This document shows, piece by piece, positions 19,007-27,692 of a stretch of 64,000 nucleotides of DNA. This stretch comes from Synechococcus sp. M44_DOE_062 (GTDB lineage Bacteria > Cyanobacteriota > Cyanobacteriia > Thermostichales > Thermostichaceae). The notes beneath the pieces are model-generated. The model had not been told where the DNA came from. It did no database searches and worked only from the letters and a program-made list of their open reading frames with translations. Every line of letters begins with the position of its first letter. Position 1 is the stretch's first letter. Where the stretch lies: positions 18,764 through 82,763 of the forward strand of contig DVDX01000049.1 of the NCBI GenBank assembly GCA_015295985.1, written 5' to 3'. Position numbers and translations under genes: made by a program.

Positions 19007-19807
19007 ATGTCGGACTACACTTTCTTAGATGCCGCTGCGATCCTGCTGCGGGAGGGCCTAGAAGCTCTCTTGGTGCTGGTGGCGCTGCTGGCTCTTTTGA
19101 GCAGGAGTGGACAATCGGCTCAGAAGCGCTGGGTGTGGCTAGGGGGATCCGCGGGCTTGCTGGCAGCGGTGATGCTTGGCCTGCTGGTGAAGCTGTTTTT
19201 CCAGCAGATGCTTACCCACACGCGGCAAGAGGTGCTGGAAGGGATCACCGGGCTGGTGGCAGCAGGTTTGTTGTTTTCGGTCAGCCTTTGGTTGCACCGC
19301 CGGGCTGCAGTGGCTTCTTGGCAAACCTTTGTGCAGGAACAGGCGCAGGCGGCACTGGCCACCGGTCAAGTGTTTTCCTTGGCTTTTCTGGCGTTTATGG
19401 CGGTGTTTCGCGAGGGGGTGGAAACGGTGCTGTTTTATGTAGGGTTGGCCTCTTCCCTCTCGGCAAAGGATTTTTGGGCGGGGATCGGCCTGGGATCCCT
19501 GGTGTTGGTGGGGGTGGCGATCTTGTTGCTGCAGGTGGGGCTGAAATTGCCGCTGGGAGTTTTTTTCCGAGGTCTAAGTCTGCTGATTTTCTATTTGGGC
19601 TTTAAGTTTTTGGGCAGTGGCTTGCACGCTTTGCAGGTGGCAGACTGGCTGCCCATCACTCCTCTAGCGGGGATCCCAAAGCTGCGCTGGCTGGGCATAT
19701 ATCCCACTTGGCAGACGCTGCTCCCCCAACTGGTGCTGCTGGGAATGGCTCTCGCCTTGTGGGTGGGGCAATGGCTGCGGGCTGATCCTGCTCGGAAGCT
19801 TTCTTGA
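19007..19807 (+). CDS. FTR1-family iron permease
   Basis: The protein is 266 residues with seven likely membrane segments. Two REGxE motifs, the iron-binding signature of FTR1/EfeU permeases, are visible: LLREGLEALLVLVALL near residue 14 and VFREGVETVLFYVG near residue 135. It takes up Fe3+ across the plasma membrane, usually with EfeO/EfeB or a ferroxidase; no such partners are next to it. It follows msrB by 49 bases and might be co-transcribed. Confidence 0.9.
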   Translation: MSDYTFLDAAAILLREGLEALLVLVALLALLSRSGQSAQKRWVWLGGSAGLLAAVMLGLLVKLFFQQMLTHTRQEVLEGITGLVAAGLLFSVSLWLHRRAAVASWQTFVQEQAQAALATGQVFSLAFLAFMAVFREGVETVLFYVGLASSLSAKDFWAGIGLGSLVLVGVAILLLQVGLKLPLGVFFRGLSLLIFYLGFKFLGSGLHALQVADWLPITPLAGIPKLRWLGIYPTWQTLLPQLVLLGMALALWVGQWLRADPARKLS

Positions 19808-20233
19808 AAAATGCTCTCCAGCAGCACTGGGGATCCCACAAGCCATAAGTTTGACGGATCCCTATCCTGCTTTTGATGGATGGCAATGATGCAGGTCACA
19901 ATTTTATAGTCGTTTCAGGTTAGGACATTTATAGTCGTTTCAGGTTGGGACAAGGCGACCGAGGTACTGGGAAAAGCCTTCTGGCCCTCTGCATCTAGTG
20001 TTTTAAGTGCGAGTGCAGTGTCCTAGTTTGAATCAACAAAATGACCCTAAAGAGAAATCGCTCTGTACGTTGCGCCTGAAACCGCACCCAGTCAAGCCTT
20101 CTGGCCCAAGAAAGCAAAGCCCACCGGCAGGGATCCGGCAGGCCGCTGGATTTTGTCGGAGATCCCCGGTAGGAACTCCTGGCGACCGCTACGGAATCGA
20201 CAGAGAGCATCCACACTATAGGGTTTCCGAGAA
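19808..20233. other. Gene-free stretch with repeats between ftr1-type gene and cp12
   Basis: No convincing gene is seen. The stretch holds a 25-bp tandem duplication and part of a larger dispersed repeat (next entry), and the 14-mer aagccttctggccc occurs twice, near 19976 and 20096. It probably also includes the 3' end of the cp12 transcript and the end of the iron permease transcript. Confidence 0.6.
19903..19998 (+). repeat. Tandem 25-bp duplication and dispersed repeat (empty site)
   Basis: Copies at 19903-19927 and 19928-19952 differ by one base and contain tatagtcgtttcaggtt. From 19931 to about 19998 the sequence matches the minus strand near 63070-62985 (32 of the first 40 bases identical), but without the 24-nt hairpin unit that sits between ctactgg and gaaaagcc in that copy. 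Confidence 0.8.
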
Positions 20234-20446
20234 TCAGGTGTCGTAGACCCGGCACTCAACCGCATCTGGGTTTTCGGCGCAGTGTTGCTCTAGGCTGCTG
20301 GGAGTCCTTGGCTGGTGGCTACGAGCTGCCAGCACTTCTTCAACTGCGTCCCAGGCCGCACGGCAGTGGGGATCCCCTTCGCCGTACTCAGAGCAGACGT
20401 TGCGAGCATTTTCCAGCTCTTTGGCGATCACTTCAGACAGTCCCAT
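20234..20446 (-). CDS. cp12: CP12, redox regulator of the Calvin cycle
   Basis: The protein is 70 residues. CP12 is an intrinsically disordered protein that links GAPDH and phosphoribulokinase into an inactive complex in the dark. Both redox cysteine pairs are present: C18 and C28 in ARNVCSEYGEGDPHCRAAW, and C56 and C65 in QHCAENPDAVECRVYDT. The core AWDAVEEVLAA corresponds to the AWDxVEEL motif, and the tail ends ECRVYD as needed to reach the GAPDH active site. AAGGAG lies about 9 bases before the ATG. Confidence 0.95.
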   Translation of the reverse strand: MGLSEVIAKELENARNVCSEYGEGDPHCRAAWDAVEEVLAARSHQPRTPSSLEQHCAENPDAVECRVYDT

Positions 20447-20460
20447 GTTCTCAAGCTCCT

Positions 20461-20622
20461 TTAGACTAGATGGGGCCGGTGGCCCGCCAATGTAACCGGT
20501 TGACGCAGATCTGCAAAGATCTGGTGTAATCGCGGATCAACAGGTAGAAACCAGCCGATCCAGACGGGGAATGAGTCCAGGATAATGACCTCGTGCCAAC
20601 CGAGTTGATCACTTGGATACAT
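20461..20622 (-). CDS. Possible small protein, 53 residues, just upstream of cp12
   Basis: An open frame from ATG 20622 to TAA 20461 encodes MYPSDQLGWHEVIILDSF followed by a hydrophobic, proline- and histidine-containing chain ending PHLV. It ends 14 bases before the cp12 start on the same strand. I do not recognise the sequence. It could be a short upstream gene, a remnant, or a chance open frame. Confidence 0.3.
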   Translation of the reverse strand: MYPSDQLGWHEVIILDSFPVWIGWFLPVDPRLHQIFADLRQPVTLAGHRPHLV

Positions 20623-20702
20623 TCACTATTCTAAACAGGGGCACCAGGGGGGTGCAGCTACGCTTTTGCGATCTCTTTGGGATCAGGATACGCAGGGATC
20701 TC

Positions 20703-21383
20703 TTAGGTTCCAAACAGTTGTTCAATCCGTTGTCGCACTTGCTGCGGGGATCCCTGTTGACGCACTTGACCTTCCGAGAGAAAAATCGCTCCGTCTGCCC
20801 ACTCCAGTTCCGCCAGCCGATGGGTTACCCAGAGGGCGGTGATGCCCTCTTGATCCACCAGTTGCCGGATGCACCGCAGCAAGTCCGCCTGGCTATCGGG
20901 ATCCAACAGAGCTGTCGGCTCGTCCAAAAGCAGCACCTCACTGCGCCGGGCCAAGGCCCCTGCCACCGCCACCCGTTGCTTCTGTCCGCCGCTGAGGCCG
21001 TGGATGGGCCGACGGATCAGGTGCTTCAATCCCACCTGCTCCAAAGCTGTTTCCACTCGCCGGTGAATTTCCGCCAAGGTCATAGCTTCTGCCCCCAAGC
21101 CAAAGGCTACATCGGCTCCCACGGTGGGCATGAACAGTTGGTGATCCGGATTTTGAAACACATAGCCCAGCCGACCGCGAATCTCCAGGTGGCCCGAAAG
21201 GGGCTGGGGATGGGTCAGGGATCCGGACAACAACTGCAGCAGAGTGGACTTGCCGCTGCCATTGGGCCCCAACAGCATCCACAACTGGCCCTTGGGGATG
21301 ACAAAACTGCATGCCTGTAAAACCGGCGGACGTTCCGGCCAAGCAAAGGTCAGGCCCTCCACCCGAATGGCCACCTCAGACAT
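20703..21383 (-). CDS. ABC transporter ATP-binding protein, CbiO/EcfA-like
   Basis: The protein is 226 residues. Walker A LLGPNGSGKSTLLQLLSG, Q-loop YVFQNPDHQLFMPTVGADV, signature HGLSGGQKQRVAVAGAL and Walker B VLLLDEPTALLDPDSQ are intact, followed by the H-switch VTHRLAEL. The QNPDHQ Q-loop is typical of energy-coupling-factor (cobalt, nickel or vitamin) importers. No permease lies next to it, so the partner is elsewhere and the substrate is unknown. Confidence 0.9.
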   Translation of the reverse strand: MSEVAIRVEGLTFAWPERPPVLQACSFVIPKGQLWMLLGPNGSGKSTLLQLLSGSLTHPQPLSGHLEIRGRLGYVFQNPDHQLFMPTVGADVAFGLGAEAMTLAEIHRRVETALEQVGLKHLIRRPIHGLSGGQKQRVAVAGALARRSEVLLLDEPTALLDPDSQADLLRCIRQLVDQEGITALWVTHRLAELEWADGAIFLSEGQVRQQGSPQQVRQRIEQLFGT

Positions 21384-21418
21384 GGGGATCCCTTGCGGCA
21401 GAGAGAAAGGAGCTGTCC

Positions 21419-21688
21419 TCAGCTTTGCAACTGGGCCAAAAAACCGGGACGGGCTCCCATGGGGCTGGCGCTGCCCGACTTAGGAGTCATTTGCACGCCA
21501 CACAGCTCACCGGTGAGCAGGAACACCTTTTTGCCGGTGCGGTCGCAGGTCAGCTCCAAACTCTGGGGGGATCCGCTCCGCAAAGCATTGACGATGCTTT
21601 GGTAGGCCCGGTTGGCCGCTTCTTCCTCTTTTTGGTGGACAACGATAGGGGCAGGGTTCCCTTTCAGGAGCAGTTCCAGAGTGTACAT
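21419..21688 (-). CDS. UPF0367-family small protein
   Basis: From ATG 21688 the protein has 89 residues, MYTLELLLKGNPAPIVVHQK..., with QSLELTCDRTGKKVFLLTGEL in the middle and a glycine/serine tail ending ARPGFLAQL. This resembles the cyanobacterial UPF0367 family, whose function is not known to me. The frame opens upstream at 21733, but the family start fits the inner Met. It is 35 bases upstream of the ABC gene on the same strand. Confidence 0.7.
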   Translation of the reverse strand: MYTLELLLKGNPAPIVVHQKEEEAANRAYQSIVNALRSGSPQSLELTCDRTGKKVFLLTGELCGVQMTPKSGSASPMGARPGFLAQLQS

Positions 21689-21741
21689 GGCTGACCGTTG
21701 TGTAGTGGGCCGTGGATAGAAGAGAGGCACCAAGAGGGCCC

Positions 21742-21769
21742 CGTTCGTGACAGCAGGACAGAGTCTTTT
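21742..21769 (-). repeat. Hairpin repeat, degenerate AGAC-TCT-GTCC type
   Basis: The minus strand reads aaagactctgtcctgctgtc then acgaacggg, close to the family consensus; the stem is at 21756-21766. It lies upstream of the UPF0367 gene. Confidence 0.65.
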
Positions 21770-21824
21770 TCCAGTATCGCAGGTTGGGCCAGGATACCGG
21801 GATAGGAGAATTTCTCTCGCCAGA

Positions 21825-22283
21825 CTAGGCCAGGCCCGTGCCGAGAAAAGGCAGCAGGCTGATCAGCAATAGGCCCAAAGTAGCTAGGGATCCCGCCAAA
21901 AAGGAGAGGGAGCGCCCAATGGGAATATCGGCAATGTAGAAAAAGTTGTAGAGCAGCCGCGCCAGCAGAAACACCCCACACAACACGGCTACCCCTTCGT
22001 CGCCGCTGAGGCCAAAATACCAGGGATCCGAGTGGGGGCCAGTGATGTAGGCAATCAACGCTGCTGCCGCAAACGTCCCAAAGGTCTCAAACCCGTTGGC
22101 ATGAGCCCAGGTGGCCCGCTGTCCATAGGGAGGTAGCCTATCGAACATAGCCCGAGGGGCATGCAGGTCGTAGCCAACGCGGGCACGGGCATAGCCCACC
22201 ACCCCCATAGGCAAATAGACCAAGAGCATGGCTGCCGCGATAGAGAACAGGGGGATAGCTGCGAGAGGAAGGCTTGGCAACAT
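21825..22283 (-). CDS. MAPEG-family membrane protein
   Basis: From ATG 22283 the protein has 152 residues with four hydrophobic segments. The motif RATWAHANGFETFGTFAAAAL matches the MAPEG signature (glutathione-linked eicosanoid enzymes and bacterial relatives), with FLLARLLYNFFYIADIPIGRS further on. Bacterial members are uncharacterised for the most part. The frame continues upstream to 22373, which would add a second hydrophobic leader; I chose the shorter form by length. Confidence 0.75.
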   Translation of the reverse strand: MLPSLPLAAIPLFSIAAAMLLVYLPMGVVGYARARVGYDLHAPRAMFDRLPPYGQRATWAHANGFETFGTFAAAALIAYITGPHSDPWYFGLSGDEGVAVLCGVFLLARLLYNFFYIADIPIGRSLSFLAGSLATLGLLLISLLPFLGTGLA

Positions 22284-22428
22284 AAGGCAAAAGGACGGTG
22301 CAAGATAACAGGGGAGAGGAAGGAGCCCAGCTCGGGCAGGAGCTATTGCCGGGAAAATCAACACCAGGATCATTATCTACCGGGCTGGCTAGCCGGGCAG
22401 AAGCCTGATTGGGTGATTGATGCTTGCG

Positions 22429-22857
22429 TCAGGAGATCTTGCGGATTTGCCGGCGGCGCTCCTCATATTCAGCGCGGGTGATCAAGCCCTGTTTCAACAG
22501 GCTTTCCAACTGCTGTTCGGGATCCCGAGCTTCTCGGCCTTCCACACTCGTCCACTCCAGCTCGATCAACCCTCGATTGAATCGAAAATCGAAATCGGCA
22601 TTGCTCATGGTCAGGATCCACAGCCCTTCCAGCAAACAAAGGGCGCGTACCCCGTAGCTGAGGATCTGCAGCGGGATGGAAGGAACGAACACCATCAGCC
22701 CCGCCACCAAGTAGCCCCAGCCCCAGCGTTGGTGCCCCATATAGAAGCGCTGCAACCCTGGGATCAGCACCCCCAGCATCGCCAGCCAACCGGCCACCTC
22801 TCGGATCAACCGCCGACGATCCTGTGGGGGCGTATCAGGATCCCTGCTCTCGGCCAT
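22429..22857 (-). CDS. TM2-like membrane protein with C-terminal SHOCT-type motif
   Basis: From ATG 22857 the protein has 142 residues. Two hydrophobic hairpin segments (GVLIPGLQRFYMGHQRWGWG, then a second near residues 55-75) resemble a TM2 domain. The end, QLESLLKQGLITRAEYEERR, is a SHOCT-like short helical motif. Function is unknown. An alternative Met three codons upstream exists. It is divergent from glmU. Confidence 0.75.
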   Translation of the reverse strand: MAESRDPDTPPQDRRRLIREVAGWLAMLGVLIPGLQRFYMGHQRWGWGYLVAGLMVFVPSIPLQILSYGVRALCLLEGLWILTMSNADFDFRFNRGLIELEWTSVEGREARDPEQQLESLLKQGLITRAEYEERRRQIRKIS

Positions 22858-22996
22858 AACCTGCACCCGCTAGATGTGCCATTAAGCTAGCTCAGTTTTG
22901 GCCCCATCAGGAACTTGGATCAAACCTCAGACTACTTTTGAGCAGAATCCTGCCGCCTATACTTGATGCTTGATGGGGGCAGTTCGGGGAAGGAAC

Positions 22997-24913
22997 ATGG
23001 CAGAGCGGGAGCTATCGGTAGCGATCTTGGCAGCAGGCAAAGGCACCCGGATGCGGTCGCGGTTGCCCAAGGTGCTGCACAAGTTGGGATCCCTGTCTTT
23101 GATCGAGCGGCTGCTGCGCACGGTGCTAACCTTGAAACCCCACCGCTGTCTGGTGATTGTGGGTTATGAACAGGAGCAGGTGCGCCAAGCCCTGCGGGAG
23201 TACCCGGTTGAATTTGTGGAGCAGGCCCAGCAACTGGGCACCGGACACGCCGTTCAACAACTGTTGCCCGTCTTGGGCGAGTTTCAGGGGGATCTGCTGG
23301 TGATCAATGGGGATGTGCCCCTGCTGCGGGTGGAAACCCTGCAAGCTTTGGTGGAGCACCACCGCCGGATGAACCCAGCGGTAACCTTGCTCTCGGCTCA
23401 GGTGGTGGATCCCTATGGCTACGGACGGGTGTTTTGCGACGCCCAACAGCGGGTGCTGGAACTGGTGGAAGAGCGAGACTGCACCCCGGCCCAACGGCAA
23501 AATCGCCGCATCAACAGTGGGGTGTATTGCTTCCACTGGCCGGCTCTGGCTCAGGTTTTGCCCCATCTCAACCGCAACAACGCGCAGCAGGAGTACTACC
23601 TAACGGATGCCGTCAAGCGGGTGGGCAAAGCCATCGCTCTGGATGTTGCCGATCCGCAAGAAATTGTGGGCATCAACGACCGCCGCCAACTGGCCCAGGC
23701 GTACCAGATTTTGCAGGATCGCCTCAAAGAAGACTGGATGGAAGCCGGGGTCACCTTTGTGGATCCCGATAGCAGCAGCCTGGAGGAAACGGTGGAATTG
23801 GCCCCCGATGTGATCATCGAGCCGCAAACCCATCTGCGAGGGGTGTGCCGCATTGGGCCGGGAACCCGCCTGGGGCCAGGCAGTTGGATCGAGTCCAGCG
23901 AGATTGGATCCGGCTGTCACATTCTCTACTCGGTGGTTAGCCACAGCCGCATCGGCAACCAGGTTTGGATAGGCCCCTACGCCCACGTGCGCCCCCACAG
24001 CCAGATTGGGGATCATTGCCGCATCGGCAACTTTGTCGAAACCAAAAACGCTCAGATTGGATCCCACAGCAATGCTGCCCACCTGGCCTACCTGGGAGAT
24101 GCCAAGCTGGGATCCCAGGTCAACATCGGCGCGGGCACCATCATCGCCAACTACGACGGCCAGCAAAAACACTTTACTGAAATTGGGGATCGCAGCAAAA
24201 CAGGCGCCAACTCGGTGTTGGTAGCTCCTTTGCAGGTGGGATCCGATGTCACCATTGCTGCCGGCTCCACTATCCCTGCCCGCTACCCCCTGCCGGATGA
24301 CTGCTTGGTGATCGCTCGCTCCCGCCCGGTGGTCAAGCCTGGTTGGCGACTTGGGATCCGCTCCTCCCGCCCCCAGGAGCCCCAGCCCATTCCGCCGGGA
24401 TCCCTCAAGATTTATCCCTTGCGCCTTTTCCCCGGCCAAGATCTCAAGCAGGAACTGGAGCGAGTGGCCCGGCAGCAGCCCTTGCAAGCGGGGTTTGTCC
24501 TCAGCGCCGTCGGCAGCCTCAGCCAAGCCACCCTGCGCCTGGCCGACCAAACGGAGGATCACCTGTTGTCGGAACGCCTGGAGATCCTGGCCCTGAGTGG
24601 ATCCCTGTGCCCTGACGGAGTCCATCTCCATCTCACCGTTGCCGATGCCCGAGGCCAAACCTGGGGGGGACACCTGCGCCCCGGCTGCCTCATCTACACC
24701 ACCGCCGAAATTGTCCTCGCCGACAGCCCGGAGTATCGCTTCTCCCGTCAACCGGATCCGGCCACCGGCTACCCGGAGTTGCACATCCAACCCGTGGCAG
24801 GGGATCCCTACTGGTCGTCCCCACTCTCTCAACCCAAGCAAAACCCGCAGACAAAAGAGGACTCCGTCCCGCTGACGCGAACAGAGGACACGGTGACCGG
24901 GATCCCTTCTTGA
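22997..24913 (+). CDS. glmU: GlmU (UDP-GlcNAc pyrophosphorylase / GlcN-1-P acetyltransferase) with fused PPC/DUF296 domain
   Basis: From ATG 22997 the protein has 638 residues, against about 450-460 for typical GlmU. The uridyltransferase part starts [21 protein letters not shown]. The left-handed beta helix follows, with hexapeptides and the acetyltransferase [20 protein letters not shown] and NYDGQQKH motifs. It makes the UDP-GlcNAc used for peptidoglycan and lipopolysaccharide. After about residue 465 a further domain begins ([57 protein letters not shown]), which matches the PPC/DUF296 family found in AT-hook proteins. The last residues are encoded by a hairpin repeat. Confidence 0.93.
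   Translation: MAERELSVAILAAGKGTRMRSRLPKVLHKLGSLSLIERLLRTVLTLKPHRCLVIVGYEQEQVRQALREYPVEFVEQAQQLGTGHAVQQLLPVLGEFQGDLLVINGDVPLLRVETLQALVEHHRRMNPAVTLLSAQVVDPYGYGRVFCDAQQRVLELVEERDCTPAQRQNRRINSGVYCFHWPALAQVLPHLNRNNAQQEYYLTDAVKRVGKAIALDVADPQEIVGINDRRQLAQAYQILQDRLKEDWMEAGVTFVDPDSSSLEETVELAPDVIIEPQTHLRGVCRIGPGTRLGPGSWIESSEIGSGCHILYSVVSHSRIGNQVWIGPYAHVRPHSQIGDHCRIGNFVETKNAQIGSHSNAAHLAYLGDAKLGSQVNIGAGTIIANYDGQQKHFTEIGDRSKTGANSVLVAPLQVGSDVTIAAGSTIPARYPLPDDCLVIARSRPVVKPGWRLGIRSSRPQEPQPIPPGSLKIYPLRLFPGQDLKQELERVARQQPLQAGFVLSAVGSLSQATLRLADQTEDHLLSERLEILALSGSLCPDGVHLHLTVADARGQTWGGHLRPGCLIYTTAEIVLADSPEYRFSRQPDPATGYPELHIQPVAGDPYWSSPLSQPKQNPQTKEDSVPLTRTEDTVTGIPS
24857..24884 (+). repeat. Hairpin repeat copy at the 3' end of glmU, GGAC-TCC-GTCC type
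   Basis: The plus strand reads gaggactccgtcccgctgac then gcgaac; the stem is at 24859-24869. It is translated in frame as [11 protein letters not shown]. Confidence 0.85.
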
Positions 24914-25028
24914 GCCCCCACTGCCGGTGAACGAGGGTATATTGGCTAACATGTAGCAGTGGGTCATCAGTACCCCGTTGAGCAGTTAGAAATTATTAAG
25001 CTTAACGCACGGATGGCAGTATCCGGCC

Positions 25029-25475
25029 ATGCCCCGAGTGACAACTGCTGACGAGCTGCTGACGGAATACGCCTCTGGCGAGCGCAACTTTCAGGAATCC
25101 AACCTGGTGGGGGTGGACTTGGTGCGCTCCAACTTGCAAGGGGTGAATCTGAGAGGGGCCAACCTCTCCTTTGGCAAGCTGAGTGGCATCAACCTGCAGG
25201 AAGCCGATTTGCGCGGCGCCGATCTCAGCTCGGCCAACTTGATGGGGGCCAACCTCCGCGGGGCCAATCTTTGGGAAGCCAACTTAATCGGCGCGGATCT
25301 CAGCTTTGCCGACTTGCGGGAAGCCAACTTGCACGGTGCCTACCTTTGGGAAGCCAAGCTAACCCGTGCACAACTGCAGGGATCCGATCTCAGCGGGGCA
25401 AAAATCGGCGGAGCAGTGCTGACCGGCGCTGACCTCAGCGGAGCCATCCTACCCGACGGGAGTGTGCGGGCTTGA
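25029..25475 (+). CDS. Pentapeptide repeat protein
   Basis: The protein is 148 residues. After a short N-terminal part (ADELLTEYASGERNFQ) the chain is an almost unbroken series of A(D/N)LXX units, such as NLRGANLSFGKLSGINLQEA and ADLSSANLMGANLRGANLWE, which fold as a right-handed quadrilateral beta helix. Cyanobacteria have many, in the cytosol or thylakoid. The role is not predictable from sequence. Its end is 20 bases from a transposase remnant on the other strand. Confidence 0.92.
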   Translation: MPRVTTADELLTEYASGERNFQESNLVGVDLVRSNLQGVNLRGANLSFGKLSGINLQEADLRGADLSSANLMGANLRGANLWEANLIGADLSFADLREANLHGAYLWEAKLTRAQLQGSDLSGAKIGGAVLTGADLSGAILPDGSVRA

Positions 25476-25507
25476 GCCACCCGCTCCGAAAGACCTATAC
25501 AACACTG

Positions 25508-25533
25508 TTCGCGCAGCGTCGCGTAGCGACAAC
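25508..25533 (-). repeat. Hairpin repeat copy in the transposase remnant, GTCGC-TAC-GCGAC type
   Basis: The stem is gtcgcgtagcgac on the plus strand, at 25518-25530, and the minus strand continues to gctgcgcgaac, the family tail. The five-base-pair stem is perfect. Confidence 0.8.
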
Positions 25534-25544
25534 GCAGTCCAGCC

Positions 25545-25572
25545 CTTTCAGCGTTGTTCTTTCAGCGTTGTT
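25545..25572. repeat. Perfect 14-bp tandem duplication
   Basis: ctttcagcgttgtt occurs twice without a gap, at 25545-25558 and 25559-25572, inside the transposase remnant. It shifts the frame of the old gene. Confidence 0.9.
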
Positions 25573-25774
25573 GCTTTCTTCCTGCTTCCACGACTCATAG
25601 CTAGTAGTAGGCTGTAAACCTACAATCCCGCCAGAGGAATCTCCACAGGCGTAACTTCCCCCAGAGCTTGGGGTAGTTGTGTACAGGTTGAGTGCGGCGC
25701 TTAAGTCGCAGTCCAGCTCAAAACCGCAGCGCTTTGTCCACCGCTCCATAAATAAAAAAAAATAGCATCAGTTC

Positions 25775-25860
25775 CCGCCAGTCGCAGTCGCGGCAGCGTT
25801 GCGTAGCAACATAGCGGTGCGTAGCACTGTCGCGGTAGCGGCGCGGAGCGCTAAAGTCCA
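25775..25860 (-). repeat. Cluster of three hairpin repeats
   Basis: On the plus strand, three stems with three-base loops follow each other: ttgcgtagcaa (25799-25809), gtgcgtagcac (25817-25827) and gcgcggagcgc (25841-25851), each next to agcgg/cgcgg spacer sequence. All three stems differ but pair perfectly. On the minus strand the loops are TAC, TAC and TCC. No gene is seen in the 190 bases from 25750 to 25939. Confidence 0.85.
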
Positions 25861-25939
25861 GTAAAGTTCAGTCCACGCTGGATTAGAGGTTGTCCCCCAG
25901 CAGGCAAGGCAGAATAGAACTGTTGCAACGGGATCCCCA

Positions 25940-26215
25940 ATGCTACTGCTGTTCAACTTGGTCTTGACACTGCTGCTGGCTTTGGCAGTGGCAGTCCTGG
26001 CCGGACAAAACCCCACCACCCTGACTGTACATTTTTTGATGTGGCGCTCGGTGGAGCTGCCTTTGGGATTCGTCATCGCCGTGGCCGTTGGCCTAGGTCT
26101 GTTGACGGTGGGGCTGGGCTCTCTCCTCTGGCCTGGGCGCAGCTTTTCTGCCACCGCCCGCCAATTACAAGAGCGGGTGCGCCAACTGGAAATGCAGGAT
26201 CAACCGCCCCAATAA
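25940..26215 (+). CDS. LapA (DUF1049)-like membrane protein
   Basis: The protein is 91 residues with two hydrophobic segments (residues 2-22 and about 42-66) separated by AGQNPTTLTVHFLMWRSVEL, as in the LapA domain, and a short coiled tail ARQLQERVRQLEMQ. LapA/LapB proteins in E. coli regulate LPS synthesis. The cyanobacterial versions are uncharacterised. No other gene of that system is nearby. Confidence 0.75.
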   Translation: MLLLFNLVLTLLLALAVAVLAGQNPTTLTVHFLMWRSVELPLGFVIAVAVGLGLLTVGLGSLLWPGRSFSATARQLQERVRQLEMQDQPPQ

Positions 26216-26412
26216 CGCACAATTCCCAAAGGGATCCCCCTGCTTTCTGGCTTTGGCTCAACGGCTTCGCTCCCGCCGTTAACTTGCTGGATGATCTTGT
26301 GGGTGGCCCTGAGGAAAGCGTGCCGAAATAGCTCGCCGACCGAGACTGGGCGTAAGCTGAGAAAGGATCCCTTCGCCGTCTGCTTGAACAGTGCGTATCT
26401 CCAACCGTAACC

Positions 26413-27672
26413 ATGGCTGATTCCCAACCCACTTCTCTCGATAGCTCTCCCCAAGACCCACGGGCTCTGCGCAAAGCCCTGCGCGGATCCAGCACCTACT
26501 TTGCCAAGGGGTTTGAAGAACACAAGGATCAAGCTCAACTGGAGCTGCAAACCACCTACAAAAGCCCCCTTGTGGAGCAAATCCGCGCCCAGGCTTACCG
26601 CTATCAGCGGGGTGACATCACCATTCACCTGGCCAAAGCCTTTGGCTTTTGCTGGGGTGTGGAACGGGCGGTGGAATATGCCTACGAAGCGCGGCGGCGC
26701 TTTCCGGATCGGCAACTGTGGATCACCAACGAGATCATCCACAACCCTTTGGTGAACCAGCACCTGAAGGAGATGGGGATCCGCTTTGTGGAGAAAGGCC
26801 CGGACGGCAAGAAGGACTTTTCTCAGATCCGGCCCCAAGATGTGGTGATCTGGCCTGCTTTTGGGGCGAGTGCCTCGGAAATGGCGTTTTTCCGGTCGCA
26901 GGGCAATGAGATCGTCGATACCACCTGCCCCTGGGTTTCCCGTGTGTGGAACCAAGTGGACAAGCACCGCGCGGCTCAATTCACCTCTGTGATCCACGGC
27001 AAGTACAACCACGAGGAAACCGTAGCCACCAGCTCCTTTGCCGAAAAATATCTGGTGGTGCTGAACCTGGAAGAAGCAGAATGGGTCGCTCGCTACATTT
27101 TGCAAGGCGGAGATGCGGCAGAATTTCGGCGGCGCTTTGGCAAGGCCACTTCCCCCGGTTTTGATCCGGATCGCGATCTAGAGCGGATCGGCATCGCCAA
27201 CCAAACCACCATGCTAGAGGGGGAGACCCGCGCCATTGCCAAGCTCTTTGAGACCACCATGCTGCGCAAATATGGCCCCCAGGAGTTGGACAACCACTTC
27301 ATGAGCTTCAACACCATCTGCAATGCCACCCAAGAGCGGCAGGATGCCATGTTCGAGCTGCTCGAGCAGCCTTTGGATGTGGTGGTGGTGATCGGGGGGT
27401 TTAATTCCTCGAATACCACCCACCTGCAGGAAATTGCTCTGGCTAAGGGCCTGCCCTCCTTTCATATCGATGGTCCTGACTGCATCCAACCCGACAACCG
27501 CATCCGCCACAAGCCCCTTCACCAAGACCCAACAGTTACCGAAGGGTGGCTGCCCGCTGGGCCAGTGCAAATTGGCATTACCTCCGGCGCCTCTACCCCA
27601 GACCGCGTTGTCGAAGAGGTAATTCAACGCATTTTCGCCCTGCGTGAAGAACCCTGGCGGATCCCTGCCTAG
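26413..27672 (+). CDS. ispH: 4-hydroxy-3-methylbut-2-enyl diphosphate reductase (IspH/LytB)
   Basis: The protein is 419 residues, the long cyanobacterial/plastid type. It performs the last step of the MEP isoprenoid pathway, making IPP and DMAPP, with electrons from ferredoxin. Cys ligands of the iron-sulfur cluster are in [22 protein letters not shown] and [15 protein letters not shown]. The conserved His residues lie in [12 protein letters not shown], and [14 protein letters not shown] closes the domain. The start at 26413 gives the usual N-terminal extension (SSTYFAKGF). It is a single gene with the next transporter 20 bases downstream. Confidence 0.96.
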   Translation: MADSQPTSLDSSPQDPRALRKALRGSSTYFAKGFEEHKDQAQLELQTTYKSPLVEQIRAQAYRYQRGDITIHLAKAFGFCWGVERAVEYAYEARRRFPDRQLWITNEIIHNPLVNQHLKEMGIRFVEKGPDGKKDFSQIRPQDVVIWPAFGASASEMAFFRSQGNEIVDTTCPWVSRVWNQVDKHRAAQFTSVIHGKYNHEETVATSSFAEKYLVVLNLEEAEWVARYILQGGDAAEFRRRFGKATSPGFDPDRDLERIGIANQTTMLEGETRAIAKLFETTMLRKYGPQELDNHFMSFNTICNATQERQDAMFELLEQPLDVVVVIGGFNSSNTTHLQEIALAKGLPSFHIDGPDCIQPDNRIRHKPLHQDPTVTEGWLPAGPVQIGITSGASTPDRVVEEVIQRIFALREEPWRIPA

Positions 27673-27692
27673 GGATCCCTTCCCTCTCCCTC

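Larger units (their letters stand above)
25495..25749 (-). pseudogene. C-terminal remnant of a TnpB/OrfB-type transposase (IS200/IS605 group)
   Basis: The 84 residues begin with part of a zinc-ribbon-like end (RCGFELDCDLSAALNLY, in place of the usual CG...DRDLNAA). Then comes the tail GSYACGDSSGGIVGLQPTTS and SYESWKQE, which is common in cyanobacterial OrfB proteins. The catalytic core is missing. Part of the tail is disturbed by a 14-bp tandem duplication (25545-25572). Hairpin repeats lie inside its 3' end and just upstream of it. Confidence 0.75.

Noticed and set aside
25775-25860. The row of three hairpins as a CRISPR array
   Set aside because: Units are only 18-24 bases apart, stems differ between copies and no spacers of regular length exist; no cas genes are present.
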